The notes under the pieces: generated by a model
What the model saw: the letters and a program-made list of their open reading frames with translations, nothing else
The model's database searches: none
What the model was told of the DNA's origin: nothing
Made by a program: the position numbers and the translations under genes
Part shown: piece by piece, positions 18,924 through 31,608 of the stretch
Numbering within the stretch: the stretch's first letter is position 1
Layout of the letters: each line of letters starts with the position of its first letter
NCBI GenBank assembly: GCA_958496175.1
Contig: OY292280.1
Span: forward strand, 18,042,001-18,106,000
Origin: Sisyra terminalis
Lineage: Eukaryota; Arthropoda; Insecta; Neuroptera; Sisyridae
Direction of reading: 5' to 3'
Length of the DNA: 64,000 nt

Positions 18924-19170
18924 ATGAATAGGAACGATTGTTTGGTGAAATTGACACTTATTATTCTTTGGGTCTATACCGTCTATGCCCCAAAGGTAGT
19001 TGCAAACCTTTTCGAATTGAAAGTAACAACTTTTTACAGGAATAAAACACTTGCACTTACCATCGTTTATTTTTCAGAAAATCATCTGGAAAACGTCCGA
19101 AGAAATGCTGCAGGTACTGTACAAATTTATCAGAAAACAATCCTCATTTCCTATTGACATAAATAATTAA
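18924..19170 (+). CDS. Candidate small spliced frame with signal-peptide-like start, block 1 copy (hypothetical)
   Basis: ATG at 18924 opens a frame whose first 24 codons include LVKLTLIILWVYTVYAPK, a basic-then-hydrophobic start like a signal peptide, although the residues at the likely cleavage point are not ideal. At AAG|GTAGTT (18995/18996) a possible donor begins an 82-bp intron ending in TTTATTTTTCAG (19077). The second exon, KIIWKTSEEMLQVLYKFIRK and on, reads to TAA at 19170, 54 codons in all. Read without splicing, the same ATG gives 77 codons to 19157. A further donor-like CAG|GTACTG at 19113 leaves the 3' end uncertain. The block 3 copy is almost identical, so copies cannot show selection. 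No family is recognised. Confidence 0.3.
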
Positions 19171-19579
19171 ATGTTAGGTCTTGTTCATTTTTTGATGACT
19201 CCATTTAAAGATTGGTCCTCGAGTAGCTAGATACAACTGTAAGAAATGTATTTAAGCAATAAGCAGCGACCGGACACCATCTACGGATATCCTTCATATG
19301 GCAATTTCAAGGTTCGAACCCGGAGATTGTTCCCTCAACATACTTATCAGCCCGGCTACAAAGTCATCCCTTACCTATTTGACGAAGTTAGAAGCACTTG
19401 AATATTAAAGGGTTTGATGATTTCATCTGCCTCCAAATTGATGCACAATTTCATACCTTCAATGGGCTTTGTATATGGAAAAATTTGCACAGCATGTTTA
19501 ATGTGAAATGTAAAAAGTCCAGTGACGTTCCCACAAGTGTTAAATCTATGCTACATAGGTAAATGAAAAAGAATTGGAA
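19171..19579. other. Segment Q, second half: no gene seen
   Basis: Contains the minus-strand tRNA-like sequence at 19300-19365 and, from about 19365 to 19500, a plus-strand stretch related to L 10540-10660 (CATCCCTTACC, TGATGATTTCATCTGCC, AAAAATTTGCACAGCATGT). Similarity to L proper starts near 19580. Confidence 0.5.
19300..19365 (-). pseudogene. tRNA-like sequence A relative in Q, block 1 copy
   Basis: On the minus strand, TAGCCGGGCTGATAAG (A-box region) is followed by TATGTTGAGG, CAACAATCTCCGGGTTCGAA and a B box, GGGTTCGAACC. It shares GTTGAG and ACAATCTCCGGGTTCGAACC with tRNA-like sequence A of L but is about six bases shorter. No T run follows it. It is a second, older member of the same tRNA-derived family. 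Confidence 0.5.
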
Positions 19580-19714
19580 GTGACTTTTGTGTTAATAAAT
19601 GCAGAAGCAACCAATGTTTTCATTATGTAAATTATATGTTCCCCAGTACCTATACATGTTAATGTAGCTAGAAAGTATAATTTGTTTAAATAATTATAAA
19701 ATATATTTTTACAG

Positions 19715-19945
19715 ATCCAAATTACCAAGAAACTATGGACAAAGACATTGTTTTTGCGCTAAAGAATGTATCATCTTGTTGGGAGATAAATAATTGGTAA
19801 GTCGCTGTACTTTTGAGACTTCCAAATATTGATTTTTGATTATTTATTGATTTTTTCGTTCCAGAAGAAGCTGACCGATGACAACGGAGAATTATTCATT
19901 GGAGTTGAGATGTTCATCATTTCCGAATGGACGTTTGAGGAATAA
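19715..19945 (+). pseudogene. Splice-bounded exon-like pair, L'1 copy
   Basis: First segment 19715-19796 (frame includes DPNYQETMDKDIVFALKNVS), donor GTAAGT, 68-bp gap, second segment 19865-19945 (KKLTDDNGELFIGVEMFIIS and on to TFEE, stop). The phase conflict is the same as in L1. This copy lies downstream of the Q signal-peptide-like frame on the same strand, so the two could be remnants of one gene; phases do not join cleanly. Confidence 0.45.
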
Positions 19946-20384
19946 ATGCGGATCTTTGGAGGATCATCCATCAAATTCATAAAGGATATCATTTCCCCAA
20001 TTGATATCTACCGAGAAAATCACTAATGGATTTACTACAACAATCAGAGCTGTAAATTGTGTTTTAATAATTCAGTGAATGTGAAGTTATAAAGTGGTTT
20101 AAGTGATAAAGTGGTTTAAGTGATAAATAGTGAAAATATCTGTAAATCAAGAAAATTTAATTAACTTAATATTTCTATATGATTATAATAATTGATACTT
20201 TTACATAAATTATATAAACTATTGAAATAATGGAAAAACTAATATTGTAATTTATTATAAACTGTATTGATATTTAACATTAATAAATTTATGTTAATTG
20301 AACATATTGTTTCAATTTGATTTTCCGCACCCATCTTCCTGAATTTTATATTTCAGAGTTAAGATACAAAGAAAAGTTAAGATA

Positions 20385-21167
20385 ATGCAACGATTAGGTA
20401 AGTAAGGTAAGTTCAATATTTTTCGATAGATTATCGAATAATACGATAAAGCCAATATCGAAAAATATCTCAACTTTTTGAAGTCCTTATCGATTTTTCA
20501 TTATATATAAATTTTAATTTTCTGAAGAAATTCTTTTGAAATACAAATGTTGTTTTTTTCGAAAAAAGGGATCAAGGACCTTAAAATGTGGCCATGTTTT
20601 TAGTAAAATTTTCCAACTTTAACATGGAGCAGCTATGGTTAAAAGGTTTTTGGAAAATTCCAACTCCTTCGATCGAAATTTTTTTTCAATTTTCCACAAA
20701 TCTCATAAGAATTGTTTATGTATGAGTTTTAAGGTCATTACATATATCATCTGATAGCCGAGTCGTCTTGGTCGCCGTTGCTGTTGTTCGGAGTCGAGGT
20801 CCCTGGTTCGCATCCCGATTGGTCCCGGATTTTTATAATTTCTAAAAATTGATTTCTATTCCTTACAGCTTATAATATATCTAATTAACATTAATTCCTC
20901 ATTCCAGACATTGTATCATCGAAATATTCGATCGAACAGTTCCAACCTTTCGGGGTTCGAAATGATCGATCGATGATGCTATATATTTTTCATTTTATTT
21001 TTGCTCAATGGTTTTGTGACGTCACTCTTTTCATATATATAACGTCACACATACGTCGCCACCCAATGACGTCATTCCCGAAAAATTACCGAATTTTCGA
21101 TTTTCGGGAAGTAGGACTCTGGGAATGGCTTAGTTACGTCACTAGAGGCCTAAAAAACATATCCTGA
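20385..21167 (+). CDS. Candidate two-exon small membrane-protein frame, L'1 copy (hypothetical)
   Basis: Parts 20385-20397 (ATGCAACGATTAG before GTAAGT) and 20908-21167 join in frame to 90 codons. Differences from L1 include MQRLD for MQRRD, IYITS for IYMTS and VTRGL for VTGGL. Splice sites are intact. Confidence 0.2.
20748..20825 (+). pseudogene. tRNA-Leu-like sequence B, L'1 copy
   Basis: Same core as 13598-13675, with TTTTT shortly downstream (CCGGATTTTTATAA). Confidence 0.58.
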
Positions 21168-22114
21168 AGTCAATTTTTTCGGTTTTTTTTTTGGGGGGGG
21201 GGACCTCGAATTTTCGAATTTAGTGAAATGGGATTTCGGGAATGGCTTAGTTACGCTCCGAGAAGCCTAAAAATCATTTTTAATTAAACAATTTTTCATT
21301 TTTTTGGCGAAAATTTTCCGGCCGAAATTCTGAAGAATCCCAAAAATAGGCCAAAATTGGCGATTTTTTTCACTTTTTCCAACTTCAAAGCCATTTGTAG
21401 CGATAACTATCGATCGTAGGTTAACGATAGTAGGCTCATTCGATAGCGCTTGAATTACTCTATCGATGGTATAAATTTGGACCCGGAAAAGCTTAAGGGG
21501 AAAAACTTTTTTTTTTCTCTTCTGAGAAATTTTATTTCGTCGACCAAATGTACGTCGATTTTTTTCACAAAAATGTTAGTCGAATTTCTCGATGAAATTC
21601 GGAACCATAGCTATATTACGTTACGATCGAAACAAAAATCCAATTAAACCTAAAGTTTTCGATATCGTTAATGGTTTTTTCGATATTTAAAATTCACCTA
21701 TTGTGCTAGCTAAAGCTATTTAAATACAAATTTGTTTTCTGGAAAAAAAGGATCAAGGACCTAAAAGTTTTCCAACAAATGCTTTTTTTTTTTTGCATAG
21801 TGGTTAAGAATGGTTTAGTTTATAATATTCTACTTTAATTTAGTGAAGGAAAACATCCCTTATGTCCTTTATATGCATTAGAAAATTGTCCTTTTTGAAA
21901 GTTTGAAACGTTATTGCGGGTGTCTTTTGGCACACAGGACAAAATTGATTTCCTGTTATATTTCACTTGATAGCCTTAATTCAGAATCCGTTGAGAAAAC
22001 TAGACCTCATAATGAAAAGTCACCTTCTTTAAAAGACCCAATATCAGTCGAATTTTTTCGCATAGACTTTCAACAATTTAATTTCCAGTTTCAATTTTCC
22101 AAAGATATACGAAA

Positions 22115-24320
22115 CAAATGCTTTTTATTTTTTGCATAGTGGTTAAGAATGGTTTAGTTTATAATATTCAACTTTAATTTAGTGAAGGAAAACATCCCTT
22201 ATGTCCTTTTAATGCATTAGAAAACTGTCCTTTTTGAAAGTTTGAAACGATATTGCGGGTGTCTTTTGGCACACAGGACAAAAGTTTTTTCCTATTATAT
22301 TTCACTTGATAGCCTTATTTCAAACTCCGTTGAGAAAACTAGACCTCATAATGAAAAGTCACCTTCTTTAAATGACCCAATATCAGTCGAATTTTTTCGC
22401 ATAGACTTTCATCAATTTAATTTCCAGTTTCAATTTTCCAAAGATATACGAAACAAATGCTTTTTATTTTTTGCATAGTGGTTAAGAATGGTTTAGTTTA
22501 TAATATTCTACTTTAATTTAGTGAAGGAAAACATCCCTTATGTCCTTTATATGCATTAGAAAATTGTCCTTTTTGAAAGTTTGAAACGTTATTGCGGGTG
22601 TCTTTTGGCACACAGGACAAAATTGATTTCCTGTTATATTTCACTTGATAGCCTTAATTCAGAATCCGTTGAGAAAACTAGACCTCATAATGAAAAGTCA
22701 CCTTCTTTAAATGACCCAATATCAGTCGAATTTTTTCGCATAGACTTTCAACAATTTAATTTCCAGTTTCAATTTTCCAAAGATATACGAAACAAATGCT
22801 TTTTATTTTTTGCATAGTGGTTTAGAATGGTTTAGTTTATAATATTCATCTTTAAATTAGTGAAGGAAAACATCCCTTATGTCCTTTTTATGCATTAGAA
22901 AATTGTCCTTTTTGAAAGTTTGAAACGATATGGCGGGTGTCTTTTGGCACACAGGACAAAATTGATTTCCTATTATATTTCACTTGATAGCCTTAATTCA
23001 GAATCCGATGAGAAAACTAGACCTCATAATGAAAAGTCACCTTCTTTAAATGACCCAATATCAGTCGAATTTTTTCGCATAGACTTTCAACAATTTAATT
23101 TCCAGTTTCAATTTTCCAAAGATATACGTAACAAATGCTTTTTATTTTTGCATAGTGGTTAAGAATGGTTTAGTTTATAACATTCAACTTAAATTTAGTG
23201 AGGAAAACATCCCTTATGTCCTTTTTATGCATTAGAAAATTGTCCTTTTTGAAAGTTTGAAACGATATTGCGGGTGTCTTTTGGCACACAGGACAAAATT
23301 GATTTCCTATTATATTTCACTTGATAGCCTTAATTCAGAATCCGTTGAGAAAACTAGACCTCATAATGAAAAGTCACCTTCTTTAAATGACCCAATATCA
23401 GTCGAATTTTTTCGCTTTGACTTTCAACAATTTAATTTCCAGTTTCAATTTTCCAAAGATATACGTAACAAATGCTTTTTATTTTTTGCAAAGTGGTTAA
23501 GAATGGTTTAGTTTATAATATTCTACTTTAATTTAGTGATGGAAAACATCCCTTATGTCCTTTTTATGCATTAGAAAATTGTCCATTTTGAAAGTTTGAA
23601 ACGATATTGCGGGTGTCTTTTGGCACACAGGTTAAAAGTTTTTTCCTATTATATTTCACTTGATAGCCTTAATTCAGAATCCGTTGAGAAAACTAGACCT
23701 CATAATGAAAAGTCACCTTCTTTAAATGACCCAATATCAGTCGAATTTTTTCGCATAGACTTTCAACAATTTAATTTCCAGTTTCAATTTTCCAAAGATA
23801 TACGAATCAAATGCTTTTTATTTTTTGCATAGTGGTTAAGAATGGTTTAGTTTATAATATTCAACTTTAATTTAGTGAAGGAAAACATCCCTTATGTCCT
23901 TTTAATGCATTAGAAAATTGTCCTTTTTGAAAGATTGAAACGATATTGCGGGTGTCTTTTGGCACACAGGACAAAATTTTTTTCCTATTATATTTCACTT
24001 GATAGCCTTAATTCAGAATCCGTTGAGAAAACTAGACCTCATAATGAAAAGTCACCTTCTTTAAATGACCCAATATCAGTCGAATTTTTTCGCATAGACT
24101 TTCATCAATTTAATTTCCAGTTTTTAATTTTCCAAAGATGTACGTTACAAATGCTTTTTATTTTTTGCATAGTGGTTAAGAATGGTTTAGTTTATAATAT
24201 TCAACTTTAATTTAGTGAGGAAAACATCCCTTATGTCCTTTTTATGCATTAGAAAATTGTCCTTTTTGAAAGTTTGAAACGATATTGCGGGTGTCTTTTG
24301 GCACACAGGACAAAATTGAT
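22115..24320 (+). repeat. Seven-monomer higher-order unit, copy 1 (2,371-bp step)
   Basis: The seven successive monomers here are repeated in the same order at 24486-26690. Shared rare markers are GAAAACTGTCC, the GATATGGCGGG monomer, TTTGCAAAGTGG, the CACAGGTTAAAAG monomer, GAAAGATTGAAACG and TCCAGTTTTTAATTTTCC. I saw almost no differences between the copies by eye. Confidence 0.9.
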
Positions 24321-24485
24321 TTCCTATTATATTTCACTTGATAGCCTTAATTCAGAATCCGTTGAGAAAACTAGACCTCAAAATGAAAAGTCACCTTCTT
24401 TAAATGACCCAATATCAGTCGAATTTTTTCGCATAGACATTCAACAATTTAATTTCCAGTTTCAATTTTCCAAAGATATACGTAA

Positions 24486-26690
24486 CAAATGCTTTTTATT
24501 TTTTGCATAGTGGTTAAGAATGGTTTAGTTTATAATATTCAACTTTAATTTAGTGAAGGAAAACATCCCTTATGTCCTTTTAATGCATTAGAAAACTGTC
24601 CTTTTTGAAAGTTTGAAACGATATTGCGGGTGTCTTTTGGCACACAGGACAAAAGTTTTTTCCTATTATATTTCACTTGATAGCCTTATTTCAAACTCCG
24701 TTGAGAAAACTAGACCTCATAATGAAAAGTCACCTTCTTTAAATGACCCAATATCAGTCGAATTTTTTCGCATAGACTTTCATCAATTTAATTTCCAGTT
24801 TCAATTTTCCAAAGATATACGAAACAAATGCTTTTTATTTTTTGCATAGTGGTTAAGAATGGTTTAGTTTATAATATTCTACTTTAATTTAGTGAAGGAA
24901 AACATCCCTTATGTCCTTTATATGCATTAGAAAATTGTCCTTTTTGAAAGTTTGAAACGTTATTGCGGGTGTCTTTTGGCACACAGGACAAAATTGATTT
25001 CCTGTTATATTTCACTTGATAGCCTTAATTCAGAATCCGTTGAGAAAACTAGACCTCATAATGAAAAGTCACCTTCTTTAAATGACCCAATATCAGTCGA
25101 ATTTTTTCGCATAGACTTTCAACAATTTAATTTCCAGTTTCAATTTTCCAAAGATATACGAAACAAATGCTTTTTATTTTTTGCATAGTGGTTTAGAATG
25201 GTTTAGTTTATAATATTCATCTTTAAATTAGTGAAGGAAAACATCCCTTATGTCCTTTTTATGCATTAGAAAATTGTCCTTTTTGAAAGTTTGAAACGAT
25301 ATGGCGGGTGTCTTTTGGCACACAGGACAAAATTGATTTCCTATTATATTTCACTTGATAGCCTTAATTCAGAATCCGATGAGAAAACTAGACCTCATAA
25401 TGAAAAGTCACCTTCTTTAAATGACCCAATATCAGTCGAATTTTTTCGCATAGACTTTCAACAATTTAATTTCCAGTTTCAATTTTCCAAAGATATACGT
25501 AACAAATGCTTTTTATTTTTGCATAGTGGTTAAGAATGGTTTAGTTTATAACATTCAACTTAAATTTAGTGAGGAAAACATCCCTTATGTCCTTTTTATG
25601 CATTAGAAAATTGTCCTTTTTGAAAGTTTGAAACGATATTGCGGGTGTCTTTTGGCACACAGGACAAAATTGATTTCCTATTATATTTCACTTGATAGCC
25701 TTAATTCAGAATCCGTTGAGAAAACTAGACCTCATAATGAAAAGTCACCTTCTTTAAATGACCCAATATCAGTCGAATTTTTTCGCTTTGACTTTCAACA
25801 ATTTAATTTCCAGTTTCAATTTTCCAAAGATATACGTAACAAATGCTTTTTATTTTTTGCAAAGTGGTTAAGAATGGTTTAGTTTATAATATTCTACTTT
25901 AATTTAGTGATGGAAAACATCCCTTATGTCCTTTTTATGCATTAGAAAATTGTCCATTTTGAAAGTTTGAAACGATATTGCGGGTGTCTTTTGGCACACA
26001 GGTTAAAAGTTTTTTCCTATTATATTTCACTTGATAGCCTTAATTCAGAATCCGTTGAGAAAACTAGACCTCATAATGAAAAGTCACCTTCTTTAAATGA
26101 CCCAATATCAGTCGAATTTTTTCGCATAGACTTTCAACAATTTAATTTCCAGTTTCAATTTTCCAAAGATATACGAATCAAATGCTTTTTATTTTTTGCA
26201 TAGTGGTTAAGAATGGTTTAGTTTATAATATTCAACTTTAATTTAGTGAAGGAAAACATCCCTTATGTCCTTTTAATGCATTAGAAAATTGTCCTTTTTG
26301 AAAGATTGAAACGATATTGCGGGTGTCTTTTGGCACACAGGACAAAATTTTTTTCCTATTATATTTCACTTGATAGCCTTAATTCAGAATCCGTTGAGAA
26401 AACTAGACCTCATAATGAAAAGTCACCTTCTTTAAATGACCCAATATCAGTCGAATTTTTTCGCATAGACTTTCATCAATTTAATTTCCAGTTTTTAATT
26501 TTCCAAAGATGTACGTTACAAATGCTTTTTATTTTTTGCATAGTGGTTAAGAATGGTTTAGTTTATAATATTCAACTTTAATTTAGTGAGGAAAACATCC
26601 CTTATGTCCTTTTTATGCATTAGAAAATTGTCCTTTTTGAAAGTTTGAAACGATATTGCGGGTGTCTTTTGGCACACAGGACAAAATTGA
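24486..26690 (+). repeat. Seven-monomer higher-order unit, copy 2
   Basis: Counterpart of 22115-24320, offset 2,371 bp. After about 26690 the copies diverge (CAGAAACCGTTG here). Two monomers at 26645 and 27322 then share CAAAAATTTAATTTCCAATT, another 677-bp dimer step. Confidence 0.9.
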
Positions 26691-29621
26691 TTTCCTATTA
26701 TATTTCACTTGATAGCCTTAATTCAGAAACCGTTGAGAAAACTAGACCTCATAATGAAAAGTCACCTTCTTTAAATGACCCAATATCAGTCGAATTTTTT
26801 CGCATAGACTTTCAAAAATTTAATTTCCAATTTCAATTTTCCAAAGATATACGTAACATATGCTTTTTATATTTTGCATAGTGGTTAAGAATGGTTTAGT
26901 TTATAATATTCTACTTTAATTTAGTGAAGGAAAACATCCCTTATGTCCTTTTTATGCATTAGAAAATTGTCCTTTTTGAAAGTTTCAAACGATATTGCGG
27001 GTGTTTTTTGGCACACAGGACAAAAGTTATTTCCTATTATATTTCACTTGATAGCCTTATTTCAAAATCCGTTGAGAAAACTAGACCTCATAAAGAAAAG
27101 TCACCTTCTTTAAATGACCCAATATCAGACGATTTTTTTCGCATAGACTTTCAACAATTTAATTTCCAGTTTCAATTTTCCAAAGATATACGTAACAAAT
27201 GCTTTGTATTTTTTGCATAGTGGTTAAGAATGGTTTAGTTTATAATATTCAACTTTAATTTAGTGAGGAAAACATCCCTTATGTCCATTTTATGCATTAG
27301 AAAATTGTCCTTTTTGAAAGTTTGAAACGATATTGCGGGTGTCTTTTGGCACACAGGACAAAATTGATTTCCTATTATATTTCACTTGATAGCCTTAATT
27401 CAGAAACCGTTGAGAAAACTAGACCTCATAATGAAAAGTCACCTTCTTTAAATGACCCAATATCAGTCGAATTTTTTCGCATAGACTTTCAAAAATTTAA
27501 TTTCCAATTTCAATTTTCCAAAGATACACGTAACAAATGCTTTTTATTTTTTGCATAGTGGTTAAGAATGGTTTAGTTTATAATATTCTACTTTAATTTA
27601 GTGAAGGAAAACATCCCTTATGTCCTTTTTATGCAATAGAAAATTGTCCTTTTTGATAGTTTGAAACGATATAGCGGGTGTCTTTTGGCACACAGGTCAA
27701 AAGTTTTTTCCTATTATATTTCACTTGATAGCCTTATTTCAAAATCCGTTGAGAAAACAAGACCTCATAATGAAAAGTCACCTTCATTAAATGACCCAAT
27801 ATCAGTCGAATTTTTTCGCATAGACTTTCAACAATTTAATTTCCAGTTTCAATTTTCCAAAGATATACGTAACAAATGCTTTTTATTTTTTGCATAGTGG
27901 TTAAGAATGGTTTAGTTTATAATATTCAACTTTAATTTAGTGAGGAAAACATCCCTTATGTCCTTTTTATGCATTAGAAAATTGTCCTTTTTGAAAGTTT
28001 GAAACGATATTGCGGGTGTCTTTTGGCACACAGGACAAAATTGATTTCCTATTATATTTCACTTGATAGCCTTAATTCAGAATCCGTTGAGAAAACTAGA
28101 CCTCATAATGAAAAGTCACCTTCTTTAAATGACCCAATATCAGTCGAATTTTTTCGCATAGACTTTCAACAATTTAATTTCCAGTTTCAATTTTCCAAAG
28201 ATGTACGTAACAAATGCTTTTTTTTTTTTGCATAGTGGTTAAGAATGGTTTAGTTTATAATATTCAACTTTAATTTAGTGAAGGAAAACATCCCTTATGT
28301 CCTTTTAATGCATTAGAAAACTGTCCTTTTTGAAAGTTTGAAACGATATTGCGGGTGTCTTTTGGCACACATTACAAAAGTTTTTTCCTATTATATTTCA
28401 CTTGATAGCCTTATTTCAAAATCCGCTGAGAAAACTAGACCTCATAATGAAAAGTCACCTTCTTTAAATGACCCAATATCAGACGAATTTTTTCGCATAG
28501 ACTTTCATCAATTTAATTTCCAGTTTCAATTTTCCAAAGATATACGTAACAAATGCTTTTTATTTTTGCATAGTGGTTAAGAATGGTTTAGTTTATAATA
28601 TTCAACTTTAATTTAGTGAGGAAAACATCCCTTATGTCCTTTTTATGCATTAGAAAATTGTCCTTTTTGAAAGTTTGAAACGATATTGCGGTTGTCCTTT
28701 TGCACTCAGGATAAAAAAATTTTCACTCCACTCCTCACGTAAGGACATTGTTTAATAATTTATTTATAAAGTTTACGATTTTCGTGATAATTAACGATGG
28801 TTAACCCACGGTTTAGTTTGGTGAAAAATTTTCTTTTCTCGAATTTGAAATAGATTGTTATATTATCGTTTAATACATTGTTACGAACCCGAAACTTTAT
28901 CTGGATCGAAAACCATCCCTTATTTGATCCCTTGACGTTACAAACACTTGAAGTTTAATGATTTCTTCTGCCACTTTGATTGTCGATTTCATCCCTTAAA
29001 TGTGGTTTGTTTTCGGAAAAATTTGCACAGCATGTACGGATGGACTTATATTTTTATGAAAAATTTCAAATAACCCATACAAATTACAAATTAAACCATA
29101 AAGCAGCCCTAAAATTACCCGAGAAATGTTATTAAATGCAACATTTATGCAACCATTTATTTTGTTTGTACATTGGTGTAAGCAGATTGCCTTCCAAACT
29201 ATATGATTTTTCACGATATTTCTCATATTATTTCCTATGTTATTGTACAAATATAGTACAACAACAACAAAAGAGTTGAATATCTTATTGGAATTTACGA
29301 GAAAACTTATTTTGTTTTCTTTTTGCGGAATTAAATTCTTAAAGTTGATAGTTGGTTTTGATTTACTTTAAAGAAGAGCAGTACATATTTGTTCATACGA
29401 CAACAATGCATTACCGTTTCTTAGAATTTTAAATATCGAAAAAAATGGGGAAAAACATCAAAATGTTACTATGTATATTGACACATTTTCCGGAAGTATT
29501 ATGGAGCAGCTATGGTTTCAATTTGTTTTGGAAAATTTCAAATATTTCGATCCCGAAAGAAAATTGAATTTTGTGATCTGAGAAATATTTATATATAAGT
29601 TTTTATTTAATGCAAACACGT

Positions 29622-29693
29622 GCAGTTGTAGCCGAGTGGATATGTTGAGAGAATCTAAAGCAACAATCTCCGGGTTCGAACCTTGAAAATGTC
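29622..29693 (+). pseudogene. tRNA-like sequence A, block 2 copy
   Basis: Same boxes as 11248-11319. The 3' half of the T stem reads CCTTG instead of CCTCG, which keeps a G-T pair. A T run follows at about 29698. It again lies between DR1 (about 28990-29047) and DR2 (about 29771-29829). Confidence 0.52.
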
Positions 29694-30609
29694 ATATTTT
29701 TTTTTTTATAATTTATTTATATTTTTTTAAGTCTAGAAATAATGCCATAACGTCACCAAATTGCCGCGGTCATCCCTTAAACGAGCTTGGTTTTCGGAAA
29801 AATTTGCCCAGCATGTACGGATGAACTTAAGTTTTCGATTGGCATGCCTTTATTTCATATTCAATTTCCTACTCAATTTCATCTCTTATGTGTGAAAAAT
29901 CAAAAGCAGTAAGTAATTATATTTAATTTTTAAATTTATTGCTTATTTCTAACATTTCTTATGTATTGACAATTCGAATTGTTTAGAATTTTGAATTAAG
30001 ACAACGCCAAAATGCGATTCGTATCTTGTTGGAAGCTATGAGTACATCCACCTGACTCACAGGTGGCACTAAAAACTTAAGGTGGTTCAATTGACATACA
30101 TGTCAAGAGTTCACACGTTCTAGCATAGGTGGAGATACGATACATGTCAATGCGACAGCTAATTTTTGAAAGTTATTAGTTCATAATTGACTTTAGTTTA
30201 TCCAAATAAATTTAATATTTAATGTTATGGTTGTTTGATCTGATGGCCAATGTTACATTTTAACTTCATAAAATCAAAATCGAACAAATAAATGTGAAAC
30301 AGGTAATATTTAATGAAAAATTGTCGGTATGGGCGCAATGTTTATATGAGGTTATATGTACTTTCTGTTACTTTTGTAGATATTTTCCAACGTTTAACTA
30401 ACTAATGAACGACAAAAATGAATTTTTAAAATATATTCAAAAATAATTCATACAGAGAAGAATCTAATCAAATAATCTGCAAATGTAAGCCACTGGGAGT
30501 GCAGCTTAAGTATTGTGAATATCAGAAGAATATATCAATCCACGGGATAAACAGGAAGATAATAAAAGATCAGGTTTTGATCACCGAATTAGGCATAATA
30601 GCGACTTAA

Positions 30610-30775
30610 ACCATGGTTGTAATTGAAAGTCCTCCTCATGGAGAGCTGATTTTTGCAATACAGTTAAGAATGATTCAATTTTAAATGGCAGCAATTTTCT
30701 GCGAAAGAAAACCATCTCTTATATCCTTTTTATGTACTTGAAAATTGTCCTTTTTGAAACTTTGAAAAACCAGCC
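30610..30775 (+). repeat. Diverged satellite relative inside block 2
   Basis: Counterpart of 12236-12397, with CAGTTAAGAATGATTCAATT and AAACCATCTCTTATATCC. The upstream open frame of L1 is closed here by TAA (GCGACTTAAACC). Confidence 0.65.
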
Positions 30776-30946
30776 CTTATCAGGAAAAGCAATCTTGCAA
30801 CTTTGTTATTAAATGCAGAAGTTTAGCAACCATTGTTTCATTATGGAAATTATGTAAATGGGCTGCGCCATATGTTCCCCAGCATTCAAGTTAATGTCCC
30901 TAGAAAGTATAGTTTGTTTAAATATTAATGAAATATATTTTTACAG

Positions 30947-31185
30947 ATCCAAATTACCAAGAAACTAAGGACCAAGTCATTGTTTTTGCGCTGATGAATG
31001 TATCATCATTTTGGGAGATAAATGATTGGTAAGTCGCTGTACTTTTGAGACCTCCAAATATTTTATTATTGATTTTTGATTATTTATTGATTTTTTCGTT
31101 CCAGAAGAAGCTGACCGATGACAACGGGGAATTATTCATTGGAGTTGAGATGTTCATCATTTCCAAATGGACGTTTGAGGAATAA
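30947..31185 (+). pseudogene. Splice-bounded exon-like pair, block 2 copy
   Basis: Segments 30947-31028 and 31105-31185 with a 76-bp gap. The second segment encodes KKLTDDNGELFIGVEMFIIS and on to KWTFEE, stop. Splice sites are intact and the phase conflict is the same. Confidence 0.45.
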
Positions 31186-31608
31186 ATGTGGATCGTTGGA
31201 GGATCATCAAGCAAATTCCTGTGGGATATCATTTCCACAATTGATATCTACCAAGAAGATCACAAATGGATTTACTACAACAATCTGTGCTGTAAATTGT
31301 GTTTTAATAATTCAGTGAATGTGAAGTGATAAAGTGGTTTAAGTGATAAATAGTGAAAATATCTGAAAAATCAAGAAAATTGTATTAACTTTATATTTCT
31401 ATATGATTATAATAATTGATACTTTTACATAAATTATATAAACTATTGTAATAATGGAGAAAATAATATTGTAATTTATTATAAACTGAATTGATATTTA
31501 ATATTAATAAATTTATTTTAATTGAATATATTTTTTCAATTCGTTTTTCCGCACCAATCCTCTTGAATTTTATATTTCAGAGTTAAGATACAAAGAAAAG
31601 TTAAGATA

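Larger units (their letters stand above)
19580..21775 (+). repeat. Partial direct copy of L (L'1), ending at array 2
   Basis: Matches L1 from about 12427 to 14609 with small deletions (for example the intron-like gap is 68 bp against 76). Its variants are mostly of the R type (GGCCGAAATTCTGAAGAATC). It stops at AAAGTTTTCCAA, and satellite begins at CAAATGC. The palindrome core is therefore missing here. The same break point is used in block 2. Confidence 0.88.
21776..28690 (+). repeat. Satellite array 2, about 20 monomers
   Basis: Begins inside a monomer at CAAATGC after the break in L'1, and ends at GATATTGCGG, where the same diverged edge as at 10316 begins. Array-typical variants are GTTATTGCGGG for GATATTGCGGG, CCTGTTATATTTC, and ACGAAACAAATGC. 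Several monomers have a variable T run in GCTTTTTATTTTTTGC (for example 12 or more T at about 21782). Confidence 0.97.

Noticed and set aside
19546..19728. Minus-strand 60-codon frame (also at 54544-54726)
   Set aside because: Lies across the acceptor of the exon-like pair on the other strand; no motif or start context.
10316..21775. Block as a classical transposon (LTR element, LINE, Tc1/mariner, Helitron, Maverick)
   Set aside because: No reverse transcriptase, integrase, transposase, helicase or polymerase motif in any frame, no clear target-site duplication, and the left edge grades into satellite. A foldback-type element remains possible but unproven.
28996..29250. Minus-strand 84-codon frame, also at 45607-45861
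   Set aside because: It has a TTG start, and in block 1 the same sequence has a small indel (TTTGTTTTTTACATTGG) that breaks it. No motif.
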